Shown here: positions 10,314-18,759 of the stretch, one piece after another
Numbering within the stretch: the stretch's first letter is position 1
Layout: every line of letters starts with the position of its first letter
Program-made: the position numbers and the translations under genes
The notes under the pieces: model-generated
Seen by the model: only the letters and a program-made list of their open reading frames with translations
Databases searched by the model: none
What the model was told of the DNA's origin: nothing
Source: Plantactinospora sp040120695
GTDB lineage: Bacteria > Actinomycetota > Actinomycetes > Mycobacteriales > Micromonosporaceae
DNA length: 64,000 nucleotides
NCBI RefSeq assembly: GCF_040120695.1
Contig: NZ_JBEEAC010000017.1
Coordinates: forward strand, 94,229 to 158,228
Direction of reading: 5' to 3'

Positions 10314-11120
10314 ATGACTGAATTCCCACCGAAGGAAGCGCCAACCGGCCGAGGTCGTCCGCGGCGTGCCCGGCAGCCGACCGCGGTCGGCCAACCGGAG
10401 CCCGGCGACCCCGCCGGCCCGTCCAACGCCCCGGCACCGCCGACGGCCGGCCGGCGCGGCCCGAACCGGTCCGCGGACGAGGCGTACGACCGACTACGGC
10501 AGCAGATCCACCGGGGCGAGCTGATGCCCAACGAGCGGCTGATCGAGGTCGAGTTGGCGAACCGGTTACAGGTCAGCCGGGCGACCGTCCGGACGGTACT
10601 GGTCCGGCTGGCCCAGGACGGGCTGGTCGTGCTCACCCCGAACCGGGGCGCGCACGTGCGGCTGGTCACCGAGGAGGAGGCGGTCGAGATCCTCCAGGTC
10701 CGGGCTGTGCTGGAGGCGCTCACGGCGCGTCAGGCCGCGCTGAACGCCACCGCCCGGGAGATCAGTACGATCCGCCGTGCGCTCGCCAGGATGGCCCGGA
10801 AGCTGGAGCAGGACGACCTGCTCGGCTACTCCGAGGGGAACGCCAAGCTGCACGCCGCGATCATCGCGGCGTCCCGGCACGAGACCGCGGCCCGGCTCAT
10901 CACCGGGCTCCGGGCCCAGCTCGTCCGCTTCCAGTACCGCACCATCCTGGTGCCCGGCCGGCCCACCCTGTCCTTCGAGGAACACACCGCGATCGTCGAG
11001 GCGATCGCCGCCCGGGACCCGGACGCCGCCGAGGCCGCGATGCGGCGACACCTCGGGCACGTCGAGTCCACTCTGACCAGAACCGCCACCGCGATCCGGC
11101 GCCGGGGCGGCCGGGCCTGA
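10314..11120 (+). CDS. GntR-family regulator, FadR/FCD type
   Basis: A 268-residue protein. A disordered basic N-terminus (1-50) precedes a GntR winged helix (about 55-115: AYDRLRQQIHRGELMPNERL, ANRLQVSRATVRTVLVRL, NRGAHVRLV). It is followed by a helical FCD ligand domain with EILQVRAVLEALTARQAA, a metal-site-like KLHAAIIAASRH and a later RHLGHVESTL. It is divergent from the binding-protein/permease operon, which it probably controls in response to the imported compound. No good ribosome site is visible, so the start could be leaderless or wrong. Confidence 0.9.
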   Translation: MTEFPPKEAPTGRGRPRRARQPTAVGQPEPGDPAGPSNAPAPPTAGRRGPNRSADEAYDRLRQQIHRGELMPNERLIEVELANRLQVSRATVRTVLVRLAQDGLVVLTPNRGAHVRLVTEEEAVEILQVRAVLEALTARQAALNATAREISTIRRALARMARKLEQDDLLGYSEGNAKLHAAIIAASRHETAARLITGLRAQLVRFQYRTILVPGRPTLSFEEHTAIVEAIAARDPDAAEAAMRRHLGHVESTLTRTATAIRRRGGRA

Positions 11121-11153
11121 TCCAGCCGTCCGGGCCGGGGCAGGGCTCGGCGC

Positions 11154-11633
11154 TCAGCCGTCGGTGGCGACCTCCACCACCGGCTCGTGCCGCACGGGGA
11201 AGTTGACCGAGCTGGCGATGAAGCAGAGCCGGTGTGCCTGCTCGTGCAGCTCGGTCGCCCGCTGCACCATCTCCGGCGCGGCCACCGTCACCCGGGGCCG
11301 GAGCACGACCTCGGTGAAAGCGCCGCCGCCGTCGCCGCTCTCGACCATCGTGCCGACCGCCTCGTCGACGTACCCGGTGACCACCACCCGGCCCCGGGCA
11401 CAGAGACTGAGGTACGACAGCATGTGGCACTGGGACAGCGCGGCGACCAGCAGCTGCTCGGGATTCCACCGGGTCGGGTCGCCCCGGAAGGTCGGGTCGG
11501 CGGAACCGGGGAGCGGCGCCCGGCCCTCGGCCTCGACCAGGTGGTCCCGGCCGTAGTCGCGGTAGTTGACCGTGCCGGCCTCGCCGGCTCCGGTCCAGGT
11601 GACGGTCAACGGGTAGTCATGACTTCTCGGCAC
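11154..11633 (-). CDS. OsmC/Ohr-family protein
   Basis: A 159-residue protein from a GTG at 11633 preceded by GAGGAGGAG. OsmC features include WNPEQLLVAALSQCHMLSYL, holding the first redox cysteine, and a later HRLCFIASSVNFPV with the second. The two cysteines should act in reduction of organic hydroperoxides. The gene stands alone, convergent with the GntR gene. Confidence 0.9.
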   Translation of the reverse strand: MPRSHDYPLTVTWTGAGEAGTVNYRDYGRDHLVEAEGRAPLPGSADPTFRGDPTRWNPEQLLVAALSQCHMLSYLSLCARGRVVVTGYVDEAVGTMVESGDGGGAFTEVVLRPRVTVAAPEMVQRATELHEQAHRLCFIASSVNFPVRHEPVVEVATDG

Positions 11634-11754
11634 TGTCTCCTCCTCGGCTCGCTGCCGCGAGTATCGACCAGCCGAGTGTGCGCCCGTTACCACCCCCCGG
11701 TGGGGTGGTAGCCGAGAACGGTAAGGGGACGCCGGGGCCCGGCTCCGGAAGGCG

Positions 11755-13206
11755 CTAGAAGTCGTCCGGGGTGCGGATCCGATCCCGGATCCAGGCCCCG
11801 GCCTCCTTCAGCCGTGCGGTGCCGCCGAACTCGCCGGCCGCACAGGTGCCGGGGGTGAAGACGGCACCGGAGCGGAAGTCGTCGGAGAAGTTCCAGTTCA
11901 CCCAACTGATCTTCCGGCTGGCGAGGAGGTCCAGGTAGCGCTGGGCCATGACAAAGTCGTTGGGGCCGTCGCCGGAGTAGTCCTGGGTGCCGAACTCGGT
12001 GACGAAGAGCGGCAGCCGGTCCGCCGCCGCGCTCACCGTGTCCAGGTAGTAGTCGTCGTGCGATCCGGCGTAGAAGTGGAAGACGTACATGACGTTCGTC
12101 GCGTCGACCGGGTTCGCGGCGATCACGTCGGCTCCGCCGCCGCTGCCGGAGGCACCCAGCGACGACCAGTCCGGGGTGCCGACCAGCACCACCGCGTCGG
12201 CGTCCCGGCTCCGGATCACCGGGATGACCTGGTCGGCGTAGCTCTTGATGGCGCTCCAGGCGACCCCGTTCGGCTCGTTCGCGATCTCGTAGATCACGTT
12301 GTTCTTCGCCCGGTGCCGGTCGGCGACCTCCGCGAAGAAGGTACGCGCCCGCTCCAGGTTGTGGTTCGGGTCGCCGGGAGTCAGCATGTGCCAGTCCACG
12401 ATGGCGTACATGCCCCGGGCGGTGGCCAGCTCGATGTATTCGTGCACCAGGTCGGTGAAGCGGCGCGGGTCGGTCTCGTAGCCACCCTCCTGGATGTACA
12501 TCGAGATCCGCAGCACGTCGGCCCGCCATTCCTGCGCGAGTACGTCCAGCGAGGCCGGGGTGGCGCAGTTGGCGTACCACTGGAGACCGTGTGTGCTCAT
12601 CCCGCGCAGCTGGATCGCCTTGCCGGCGGCGTTGCAGAGCTGCCGCCCGCAGACCCGGAGCTGCCCGTTCGCCGCCACCGGGGTACTCCCCGGCGGCACC
12701 GTCGGGGTCGGGGTCGCAGTGGCGGTCGGGGTCGGCGTCGGAGTCTGGGTCGGCGTCGGAGTCGCGGTGGCCGTCGGAGTCGGGGTGGGGCCGCTGCCGC
12801 CGCCGCAGGGCTGGCCGTTGAGCTGGCAGCCGTTCGGGGCGCCGGGGCCCGCTCCGATGAACCCGAAGGTCACCGAGGCACCGGGGGCGATCCGGCCGTT
12901 CCAGGACAGGTTGCCGAAGGTGTGGCGCTGGCCACTGCTGGACCGGGTGGCGTTCCAGTGCGCACCGACCGTCGTTCCGGCCGGCAGGTCGAACTCGACC
13001 CGCCAGGAGGTGATCGTGGTACTGCCGCCGTTGGTGATGGTGTAGCGGCCCTCCCAGCCCGAGCCCCAGTCGGAGACCTTGCTGAACGAGGCGGTCGGGG
13101 TCGCGGCGGCCGGGGCCACCGCCGCCTGGGCGACCACCGCCACGGGTGCGGCCGCGACCGCCGCGACGAGCCCGGCCAGCAGCAGCAGTCTGCGGGTACG
13201 CCTCAC
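11755..13206 (-). CDS. Secreted GH5 endoglucanase with N-terminal CBM2
   Basis: A 483-residue protein from a GTG at 13206 with GGAGG directly upstream. After a signal peptide (about 1-35) comes a family 2 carbohydrate-binding module (about 38-140: WGSGWEGRYTITNGG, GNLSWNGRIAPG). A Pro-Thr repeat linker follows, then a GH5 domain (about 190-483). The acid/base Glu311 lies in EIANEPNG and the nucleophile Glu404 in VTEFGT, so the enzyme should be active. It cleaves beta-1,4-glucan outside the cell. It neighbours other plant-polymer enzymes in this window. Confidence 0.95.
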   Translation of the reverse strand: MRRTRRLLLLAGLVAAVAAAPVAVVAQAAVAPAAATPTASFSKVSDWGSGWEGRYTITNGGSTTITSWRVEFDLPAGTTVGAHWNATRSSSGQRHTFGNLSWNGRIAPGASVTFGFIGAGPGAPNGCQLNGQPCGGGSGPTPTPTATATPTPTQTPTPTPTATATPTPTVPPGSTPVAANGQLRVCGRQLCNAAGKAIQLRGMSTHGLQWYANCATPASLDVLAQEWRADVLRISMYIQEGGYETDPRRFTDLVHEYIELATARGMYAIVDWHMLTPGDPNHNLERARTFFAEVADRHRAKNNVIYEIANEPNGVAWSAIKSYADQVIPVIRSRDADAVVLVGTPDWSSLGASGSGGGADVIAANPVDATNVMYVFHFYAGSHDDYYLDTVSAAADRLPLFVTEFGTQDYSGDGPNDFVMAQRYLDLLASRKISWVNWNFSDDFRSGAVFTPGTCAAGEFGGTARLKEAGAWIRDRIRTPDDF

Positions 13207-13290
13207 GATTCCTCCGGGCACTCGGCTGTCCTCAACGCACTCGACGGCGGCGGCCCGACCGGCACCCGGCAAGCCATCCACTTCCGTCGA

Positions 13291-13320
13291 ACTATAAGGA
13301 CGACTAACTGTGTCCCGCAA
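13291..13320 (-). promoter_or_regulatory. Candidate promoter of the GH5 gene
   Basis: Minus-strand TTGCGG (13320-13315) and TATAGT (13296-13291) are separated by 18 bases, about 80 bases before the GTG start. The -35 box lies inside the 3' end of the upstream MMPL gene. No classic CebR palindrome was seen. Confidence 0.35.
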
Positions 13321-15385
13321 CACGACCGCCCCGGTGCGGTCGCCCCGGCCACCAGAACCGCTCCCCGAGCAGCGTCGCGATCGCCGGAACGAGCAGGGTA
13401 CGCACCAGCAGCGTGTCCAGCAGTACGCCCACCCCGACGATGACGCCGATCTCGGTGAGCGTGACCAGGGGCAGTACGCCCAGCACCGCGAAGACCGCCG
13501 CGAGCAGGATCCCGGCGCTGGTGATCACCCCGCCGGTGGCCGCGAGCGCGGTCAGCACACCCCGGCGGGTCCCCTCCTCGACCGCCTCCTCCCGGGCCCG
13601 GGTGGAGAGGAAGATGTTGTAGTCCACCCCGAGGGCGACCAGGAAGAGAAACGACAGCAACGGGACCTGCGTGTCCAGGGCCGCGTAGTCGAGCACGTGC
13701 ACGAAGAGCAGATTGCCGACGCCCAGCGCCGCGAAGTACGTCGCGATGACCGTGCCGACCAGGACCAGCGGGGCGACGAGGGCCCGCAGCAGCAGCACGA
13801 GGATCACCGACACCACACCGATGACGAGCGGTACGACCGTACGCAGCCCGTCGATCGACGCCGTGCGGGTGTCCAGGTTCGCCGCGACCGCCCCGCCCAC
13901 CAGCGCATCGGCGTCCGGTACGGCGTGCACGGCCGTACGCAACGCCTCGATCGTGTCGTAGCTCGCCCGGCTGTCCGGCTCGGCCTCCAGTACGACGTCA
14001 ACGGCGACCAGGCCCTCCCCCTGTTCCGCCGGACGGGCCTGGGCGACCCCCGGGGTACCGGTGACGGCGGCCAGCACCTCGGCCTGCCGGTCGGCCCGGG
14101 CGACCACCACGGTCGGATCGGCGGCACCGGCCGGGAAGTGCCGACTCAGGGTCTCCAGCGCCTCGATCGACTCGGCCTGTACCCGGAACTGCTCGGTCCG
14201 GCTCAGCCCGAGCCGCGCGTCCGCCAGGCCGGCGGCCAGGATGGCGAGGAGGACCAGCGAGAGGGCGGTGATCGTCCGGGGCCGGGCGGCGACGACGGAG
14301 CCGGCGCGGGCCCAGATCCCCTGGTGCCGGACCGGCTGCCCCGGGCGCGGCACGAACGGCCAGAAGAGCCGGCGTCCGCAGACGACCAGCGCGGCGGGAA
14401 GCACCACGAGGCTGAACAGGGCGGCGACGGAGATGCCGATCGCTCCGGCGGCCCCGAGGGTCCGGTTCGTGGTCAGCGGTGCGGCGAGCAGGGTGAGCAG
14501 GCTCAGCGTCACCGTCATCGCGCTGGCGGCGATGGCCGGTCCGGCCGAGCGCAGGCTGCGGCGCATCGCCTCGCGCCGGTCGTCGTGCCGGCGTAGTTCC
14601 TCGCGGTATCGGGAAATGAGCAGTAGCGCGTAGTTGGTGCCGGCGCCGAAGACGAGGACGTCGACGATGCCGATCGTGGACGGGTCCAGCCGCAGCCCGG
14701 CCTCGCGGCTGAGCAGCGCCAGTACGGAGTTGGTCACCAGGTCGGCGAGACCGACGGCGGCCAGCGGGACGAGCCAGAGCCACGGGCTGCGGTAGGTGAC
14801 GAGCAGCAGCGCCGCCACCACCAGCACGGTGATCGCCAGCAGTGTGACGTTGGCTCCGGAGAACGAGGAGGCGATGTCGGCCTGGAAGCCGGCCCCGCCG
14901 GTGACCTGCGCGGTGAGCCCGGCCGGCAGCCCGTCGGCGGCGACGTCGCGTACCTCGGTGACCCGGTCGATGGTCTCGTCCACCGACCGCTCGGCGGCCA
15001 GCGGTACGGCGACCAGCGCCGCCTGCCCGTCCGGGGCCGTCACCGGCGGCCCGACGCGGCCGCCCTCGGCCAGCGCCGCGAACCGGGTCGACTGGGTCGC
15101 GATCACCCGTCGGTCCGCCTCGGTCAGCGCGGCGCCGTCCCGGGCGTAGACGACGAGGGCGGGGTTGAGCTGCCCGCTGGGTAACCGGTCCCGCAGCGCC
15201 TCGACCCGCGCGGACTCGGCGTCTGCGGGCAGCCCGCCGGCCGGATCGTCGTCGGTGGTGGCGCTGCCGCCGAACGCGATCACCACGGCCGATGCCAGCA
15301 CCACCACGGACAGGACCAACCACGCTCCCACCCGGCCGGTGATCGTCTTCAGGATGGTGCCGATCAACCGCTCTCCACCGCCCAC
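13304..15385 (-). CDS. MMPL/RND-family membrane exporter
   Basis: A 693-residue membrane protein with the MMPL layout: one N-terminal helix, a periplasmic loop, a block of five to six helices (about 170-350), a second loop, and a second helix block (about 510-680). The proton-relay segments FGAGTNYALLLISRYREEL and FLVALGVDYNIFL occur once in each half. It probably exports a lipid or hydrophobic toxin using the proton gradient. The GTG at 15385 and an in-frame TTG at 15367 both have ribosome-like sites. It is divergent from a MarR regulator. Confidence 0.93.
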   Translation of the reverse strand: MGGGERLIGTILKTITGRVGAWLVLSVVVLASAVVIAFGGSATTDDDPAGGLPADAESARVEALRDRLPSGQLNPALVVYARDGAALTEADRRVIATQSTRFAALAEGGRVGPPVTAPDGQAALVAVPLAAERSVDETIDRVTEVRDVAADGLPAGLTAQVTGGAGFQADIASSFSGANVTLLAITVLVVAALLLVTYRSPWLWLVPLAAVGLADLVTNSVLALLSREAGLRLDPSTIGIVDVLVFGAGTNYALLLISRYREELRRHDDRREAMRRSLRSAGPAIAASAMTVTLSLLTLLAAPLTTNRTLGAAGAIGISVAALFSLVVLPAALVVCGRRLFWPFVPRPGQPVRHQGIWARAGSVVAARPRTITALSLVLLAILAAGLADARLGLSRTEQFRVQAESIEALETLSRHFPAGAADPTVVVARADRQAEVLAAVTGTPGVAQARPAEQGEGLVAVDVVLEAEPDSRASYDTIEALRTAVHAVPDADALVGGAVAANLDTRTASIDGLRTVVPLVIGVVSVILVLLLRALVAPLVLVGTVIATYFAALGVGNLLFVHVLDYAALDTQVPLLSFLFLVALGVDYNIFLSTRAREEAVEEGTRRGVLTALAATGGVITSAGILLAAVFAVLGVLPLVTLTEIGVIVGVGVLLDTLLVRTLLVPAIATLLGERFWWPGRPHRGGRVAGHS

Positions 15386-15440
15386 GAGCCCAGCCCTCCC
15401 CGACCGATAACCTCGTCAGGAAAGCATCTTGGCATAGAGT

Positions 15441-15459
15441 TATCTCGTCCGCCGAGATA
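15441..15459. promoter_or_regulatory. Palindromic operator candidate between MMPL and marR
   Basis: TATCTCG at 15441-15447 and CGAGATA at 15453-15459 form a perfect 7-bp inverted repeat around five bases, in the gap between the exporter and its divergent MarR gene. Size and symmetry fit a MarR dimer site. A TATAGT box lies at 15488-15493 toward marR. Confidence 0.55.
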
Positions 15460-15517
15460 GCCGCTCCGCGAGCTGCTTGGCCAGCGGTATAGTGTCGGGC
15501 GGCCGGAGAGGGGGCAG

Positions 15518-16099
15518 ATGTTGGCCGACACGATCTTCCAGCGCCCCGACGAGCCCCGCGCCCGCCTGATCAGCTCGATCGTGAGCCAACTGCACCTCTA
15601 CGTCGCCCATGCCCAGCACATCGGCGAGTCCTTCGCCGCCCGCTACGCACTGGGGCACGCCGATCTGCACGCGCTGCTGGTGGTGATGGAGGCCGAACTC
15701 GCCGGCCGACCGCTCACCCCCAGCGACCTGCGCGCCGAACTCAACTTCTCCTCCGGCTCGGTGACCGGCGTCGTCGACCGCCTCGAAGCCGCCGGCCACG
15801 TCTACCGGGACCGCGACACCGCCGACCGTCGCAAGATCTTCCTCCGGTACGCCGAACCCGGTGTCGCCGTCGCCCGCGAATTCTTCGCCCCGCTCGCCCG
15901 GCGTACCGAGCAGGTGATGCGGGGTTTCGACGACGAGGAGCTCGAGACCGTGCAGCGGTTCCTGACGGCCATGGTGGGGACCGCCCGGGAGCATCGGGAC
16001 GAGTTGCGCGCCGAAGCCTCGACGGCACGCCGGATCCGCACTGGTCGACCGAAGAAGGCCCCGGAGAGCGGTTCCGGGACGGCGCCGCCGGGTACGTGA
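15518..16099 (+). CDS. MarR-family transcriptional regulator
   Basis: A 193-residue protein with a MarR winged helix. The recognition helix region is LTPSDLRAELNFSSGSVTGVVDRLEAAGHV, followed by a wing with RDRDTADRRKIFL. The C-terminus is basic and disordered (from about 165). GAGAGGGGG precedes the ATG. It is divergent from the MMPL exporter and probably represses it until a ligand binds. Confidence 0.93.
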   Translation: MLADTIFQRPDEPRARLISSIVSQLHLYVAHAQHIGESFAARYALGHADLHALLVVMEAELAGRPLTPSDLRAELNFSSGSVTGVVDRLEAAGHVYRDRDTADRRKIFLRYAEPGVAVAREFFAPLARRTEQVMRGFDDEELETVQRFLTAMVGTAREHRDELRAEASTARRIRTGRPKKAPESGSGTAPPGT

Positions 16100-16162
16100 C
16101 CCCCGTCCGGCGGTGACCGAGGACACGGTGCATCCGGCCGCCCCAGAGAGGTCCAATCAGAT

Positions 16163-16798
16163 GTGCGCGCAGAATCCCGCCCCGCGAGTGACGTTGTGAA
16201 CCGCACACTGCCGACCCCCGATCCTGGTCTCGCCGCTGCCGACCCCGCCCCGTCGCCGGAGGCGTCGGCTCAGCACGCGGCGGCCACCTACCGACAGCGC
16301 TGGGCGGTCAGGACGATGGCCGTCGCACCCCACGATCAGCTGTTGGAGATCGGGTGCGGTCGCGGTGTCGCCGTGTCCCTGGTCGCCAGCCGGCTCGAAT
16401 CCGGCCGGATCGTCGCGATCGACCGCGCCGCGACGATGGCGCGGGTCGCGACCGAACGCAACGCCCGGCACATCCGGGCGGGCACGGCCGAGATCCGGTA
16501 CGCGGAGTTCGCCTCGGTCGACCTACCGACCCGCTACTTCACCAAGATCTTCGCGGTGAACGTCAACCTGTTCTGGCTGGGTGCCGCAGCCCAGCAGATC
16601 GATCGGATGCGGAGCCTGCTGGCACCGGGAGGGAAGCTCTACGTCTTCGGCGAGCGGCCCGGGTCCGCGCACCCCACGGCGCACCTCGGCTCGACCGAGC
16701 GGTTGCTCCGCGCGCACGGGTTCGCCACCACCAGGGCCATGGAGCCGCGCGGGCACGGCCGGATGCTCACCTGCGTCACCGCCAGACCGACGCGATGA
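16163..16798 (+). CDS. Small class I SAM-dependent methyltransferase
   Basis: A 211-residue protein. Motif I is LLEIGCGRGVAVSLVASRL, followed by GRIVAIDRAATM. Residues 135-165 hold the post-motif strands, with LLAPGGKLYVFGERP. The length fits minimal methyltransferases of the Methyltransf_25 group. The start is uncertain: a GTG at 16163 has GAGAGG upstream and another GTG lies at 16196. The substrate is unknown. Confidence 0.85.
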   Translation: MRAESRPASDVVNRTLPTPDPGLAAADPAPSPEASAQHAAATYRQRWAVRTMAVAPHDQLLEIGCGRGVAVSLVASRLESGRIVAIDRAATMARVATERNARHIRAGTAEIRYAEFASVDLPTRYFTKIFAVNVNLFWLGAAAQQIDRMRSLLAPGGKLYVFGERPGSAHPTAHLGSTERLLRAHGFATTRAMEPRGHGRMLTCVTARPTR

Positions 16799-16847
16799 CC
16801 GGCACAGGGGCGGGCCACCCGGTCACGCCCGGCGGCCCGTCGCGGGA

Positions 16848-17528
16848 TCAGCCGCCCACGGTCAGGTCGGAGTTGCCGCTGCTCTGGTATCCGACCGTTG
16901 CGAGGATCATGTAATAGCGGAAGTGGCCCAGGTTCATGCCGTTGCGGGCCCACGCGTCGAAGTGGTTGCCCGTGGTGATGGTCCCGCCCGTCCTCTTCGA
17001 CTGCCGGACACTCCAGATCTGGTGGAACGTGGTGATGCCTTCGACGGAGGCGGCGTTGTATCGCGTCGTCAGCTGGATGTCGTACGTGCCGCCGTCGCTG
17101 GTGACCGTGCCCAGGTGCCGACCGATCGGCCGGTAGCTGCCCCAGTTGTCGACGATGTAGTACTCCACGAGTGGGTTGGCCGTCCATCCGTGCAGCGCCA
17201 GATAACCGTCGGACGGGTCGAAGCTGCCGGAGTAGTCCACACTCCTGCGTCCGCCGGTGCTCCAGCCCTTGCCGCAGAGAAAGCTCCCGCAGTCGGTCCA
17301 CGTGGTGCGGTACCTGCCGCCCGAGTCCAGGGTCATGGCGACCGATCCACCGCCATCGGTCCAGAACGAGTAGTAGAAGCCGTTGTTCATTCCCGTTTGG
17401 ACTGTGGTGACGGTCGTCGCGGCACTGGCGCTGGCGGGCGACATCGTGGTGGCCGCGACCAGTCCCAGTGCGCCGGCACCGCCGAGGAAACTCCGCCGGC
17501 CGATCGGGCGGGTGCGGGCGTGGTCCAT
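16848..17528 (-). CDS. GH11 xylanase-like secreted protein lacking the acid/base Glu
   Basis: A 226-residue protein from an ATG at 17528. A Tat-type signal (GRRSFLGGAGALG) leads into a full-length GH11 jelly roll without a binding module. The nucleophile is present: Glu122 in PLVEYYIVDNWGSYRP. The usual acid/base glutamate of the ATEGYQSSG motif is replaced: the sequence reads LATVGYQSSGNSD, with Val212 encoded by GTC (16895-16893). With that residue missing, normal xylan hydrolysis is doubtful; it may bind xylan or transglycosylate poorly. No ribosome site precedes the ATG. The fold assignment is firm, the activity uncertain. Confidence 0.93.
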   Translation of the reverse strand: MDHARTRPIGRRSFLGGAGALGLVAATTMSPASASAATTVTTVQTGMNNGFYYSFWTDGGGSVAMTLDSGGRYRTTWTDCGSFLCGKGWSTGGRRSVDYSGSFDPSDGYLALHGWTANPLVEYYIVDNWGSYRPIGRHLGTVTSDGGTYDIQLTTRYNAASVEGITTFHQIWSVRQSKRTGGTITTGNHFDAWARNGMNLGHFRYYMILATVGYQSSGNSDLTVGG

Positions 17529-17534
17529 GGCAAC

Positions 17535-17565
17535 AGTATCGAAAGATTTCAATGACACTGTCAAT
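17535..17565 (-). promoter_or_regulatory. Promoter and operator-like palindromes of the GH11 gene
   Basis: Minus-strand TTGACA (17565-17560) and GATACT (17540-17535) are 19 bases apart, which would place the transcript start at or next to the ATG (17528) and give a leaderless mRNA. Two palindromes overlap the boxes: TGACACTGTCA (17553-17563) and ATCGAAAGATTTCAAT (17538-17553, one mismatched pair). The GAAA-TTTC core resembles sites reported upstream of Streptomyces xylanase genes. Confidence 0.5.
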
Positions 17566-17598
17566 GGCCGGAGTCGCCTCTCCGAGGCGGGGCGTGGG

Positions 17599-18417
17599 TC
17601 AGGCGGCCGTGGCGGGCTTCCCGGTGAGGTCGGCCGAGGTGGCACCGCGAGCGGGGCGACGGGTCAGAACCCGGGGGCCGGAAGCCGTGATGGCGACCGT
17701 GTGTTCGGAGTGGGCGGTGCGGGAGCCGTCTGCGGAGCGGATCGTCCAGCCGTCCTCGTCGAAGACGACCTTGTCGGTGGATCGGCAGAACCAGGGCTCG
17801 ATGGCGATGGTGAGGCCCGGCTCCAGTTTCAGGCCGCGACCGGCCCGGCCCCGGTTGGCGAGGTGCGGGGCCTCGTGCATGGTGCGGCCGATGCCGTGCC
17901 CACCGAACTCCCGGTTGACGCCGTAGCCGTAGGAGCGGGCGACCTCGCCGATCGCGGCGGAGATGTCACCGAGGCGGCCGCCGGGCTCGGCGGCGGCGAT
18001 GCCGGCCGCCAGCGCGACCTCGGTGGCCTCGATCAGCCTCAGGTCGGCCGGGTCCGGGGTGCCGACGACGACGGAGAGCGCCGAGTCGGCGACCCAGCCG
18101 TCGATGCCGACCGCCATGTCGATGCTGACCAGGTCACCGTCGCGCAGCCGATAGTCGTGCGGCAGCCCGTGCAGCACCGCGTCGTTGACCGACAGGCAGA
18201 GCACGTTGCGGAACGGGCCGCGGCCGAACGAGGGGGCGTAGTCCCAGTAGCAGGATTCGGCGCCGCGTTCCCTGATCCGCCCGCGTGCGTGGTGTTCGAG
18301 GTCCATCAGGTTGACGCCGACCGCGGCGACAGCCCTCAGCTCGGCGAGCAACTCGCCGACGAACCGGCCGGCCACCGCCATCCGGCCGATCTCCTCGTCG
18401 GACTTGAGCTCGATCAT
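17599..18417 (-). CDS. map: Type I methionine aminopeptidase
   Basis: A 272-residue cytosolic metalloprotease that removes N-terminal methionine. The metal ligands appear in order: Asp in SIDMAVGIDGW, Asp in VADSAL, His in GHGIGRTMHEAP, Glu in AIEPWF and Glu in SEHTV. The start at 18417 is set by GGGAGG upstream and the family length; the open frame extends further but overlaps the divergent regulator promoter. It is not linked to ribosomal genes here, so it is probably a second copy. Confidence 0.95.
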   Translation of the reverse strand: MIELKSDEEIGRMAVAGRFVGELLAELRAVAAVGVNLMDLEHHARGRIRERGAESCYWDYAPSFGRGPFRNVLCLSVNDAVLHGLPHDYRLRDGDLVSIDMAVGIDGWVADSALSVVVGTPDPADLRLIEATEVALAAGIAAAEPGGRLGDISAAIGEVARSYGYGVNREFGGHGIGRTMHEAPHLANRGRAGRGLKLEPGLTIAIEPWFCRSTDKVVFDEDGWTIRSADGSRTAHSEHTVAITASGPRVLTRRPARGATSADLTGKPATAA

Positions 18418-18439
18418 CGCGGCCTCCCTCTCCCTGTGC

Positions 18440-18453
18440 GGTATTTTTATACC
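18440..18453. promoter_or_regulatory. AT-rich palindrome between map and the XRE gene
   Basis: GGTAT-TTTT-ATACC is a perfect inverted repeat and the most AT-rich spot nearby. Read on the minus strand it contains TATAAA, a possible -10 for the aminopeptidase gene. A second palindrome, GGATATCC, lies at 18478-18485 just before the XRE start. Both could be sites for the small XRE protein. Confidence 0.45.
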
Positions 18454-18492
18454 ACGCCACGGTGCGCCGCTCCGAAGGGATATCCTGCCGGC

Positions 18493-18759
18493 ATGGTTCG
18501 CCAACCACTCACCGCCGAACAGATCGCCGCGGGCCAGCGCCTCGGGGCCGCCCTCCGGGCCGCGCGGGCCGGCCGCAGCCTCGTCGAGGTGGCCCTGGCA
18601 GCCGGCATCTCCCCCGAGACGCTACGCAAGATCGAGGCGGGCCGCCTGCCCGCACCGGCGTTCGGCACCGTGGTCTGCCTCAGCCAGGCCCTCGACGTGC
18701 CCCTCGGTGACCTGGCCGACGTCTGGCTGGCCGGTATGCCCATCCGGCAGGCGTCCTAG
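18493..18759 (+). CDS. Small XRE-family DNA-binding protein
   Basis: An 88-residue single-domain helix-turn-helix protein. Its core is SLVEVALAAGISPETLRKIEAGRLPAP, followed by a helical dimer-like tail. It is divergent from the methionine aminopeptidase gene, with palindromes between them, so autoregulation and control of that gene are plausible. Its stop codon overlaps the convergent esterase stop by three bases. Confidence 0.85.
   Translation: MVRQPLTAEQIAAGQRLGAALRAARAGRSLVEVALAAGISPETLRKIEAGRLPAPAFGTVVCLSQALDVPLGDLADVWLAGMPIRQAS

Noticed and set aside
17383..18492. N-terminal extension of the XRE protein
   Set aside because: It is antisense to the methionine aminopeptidase gene; the 88-residue form starting at 18493 is a complete domain.
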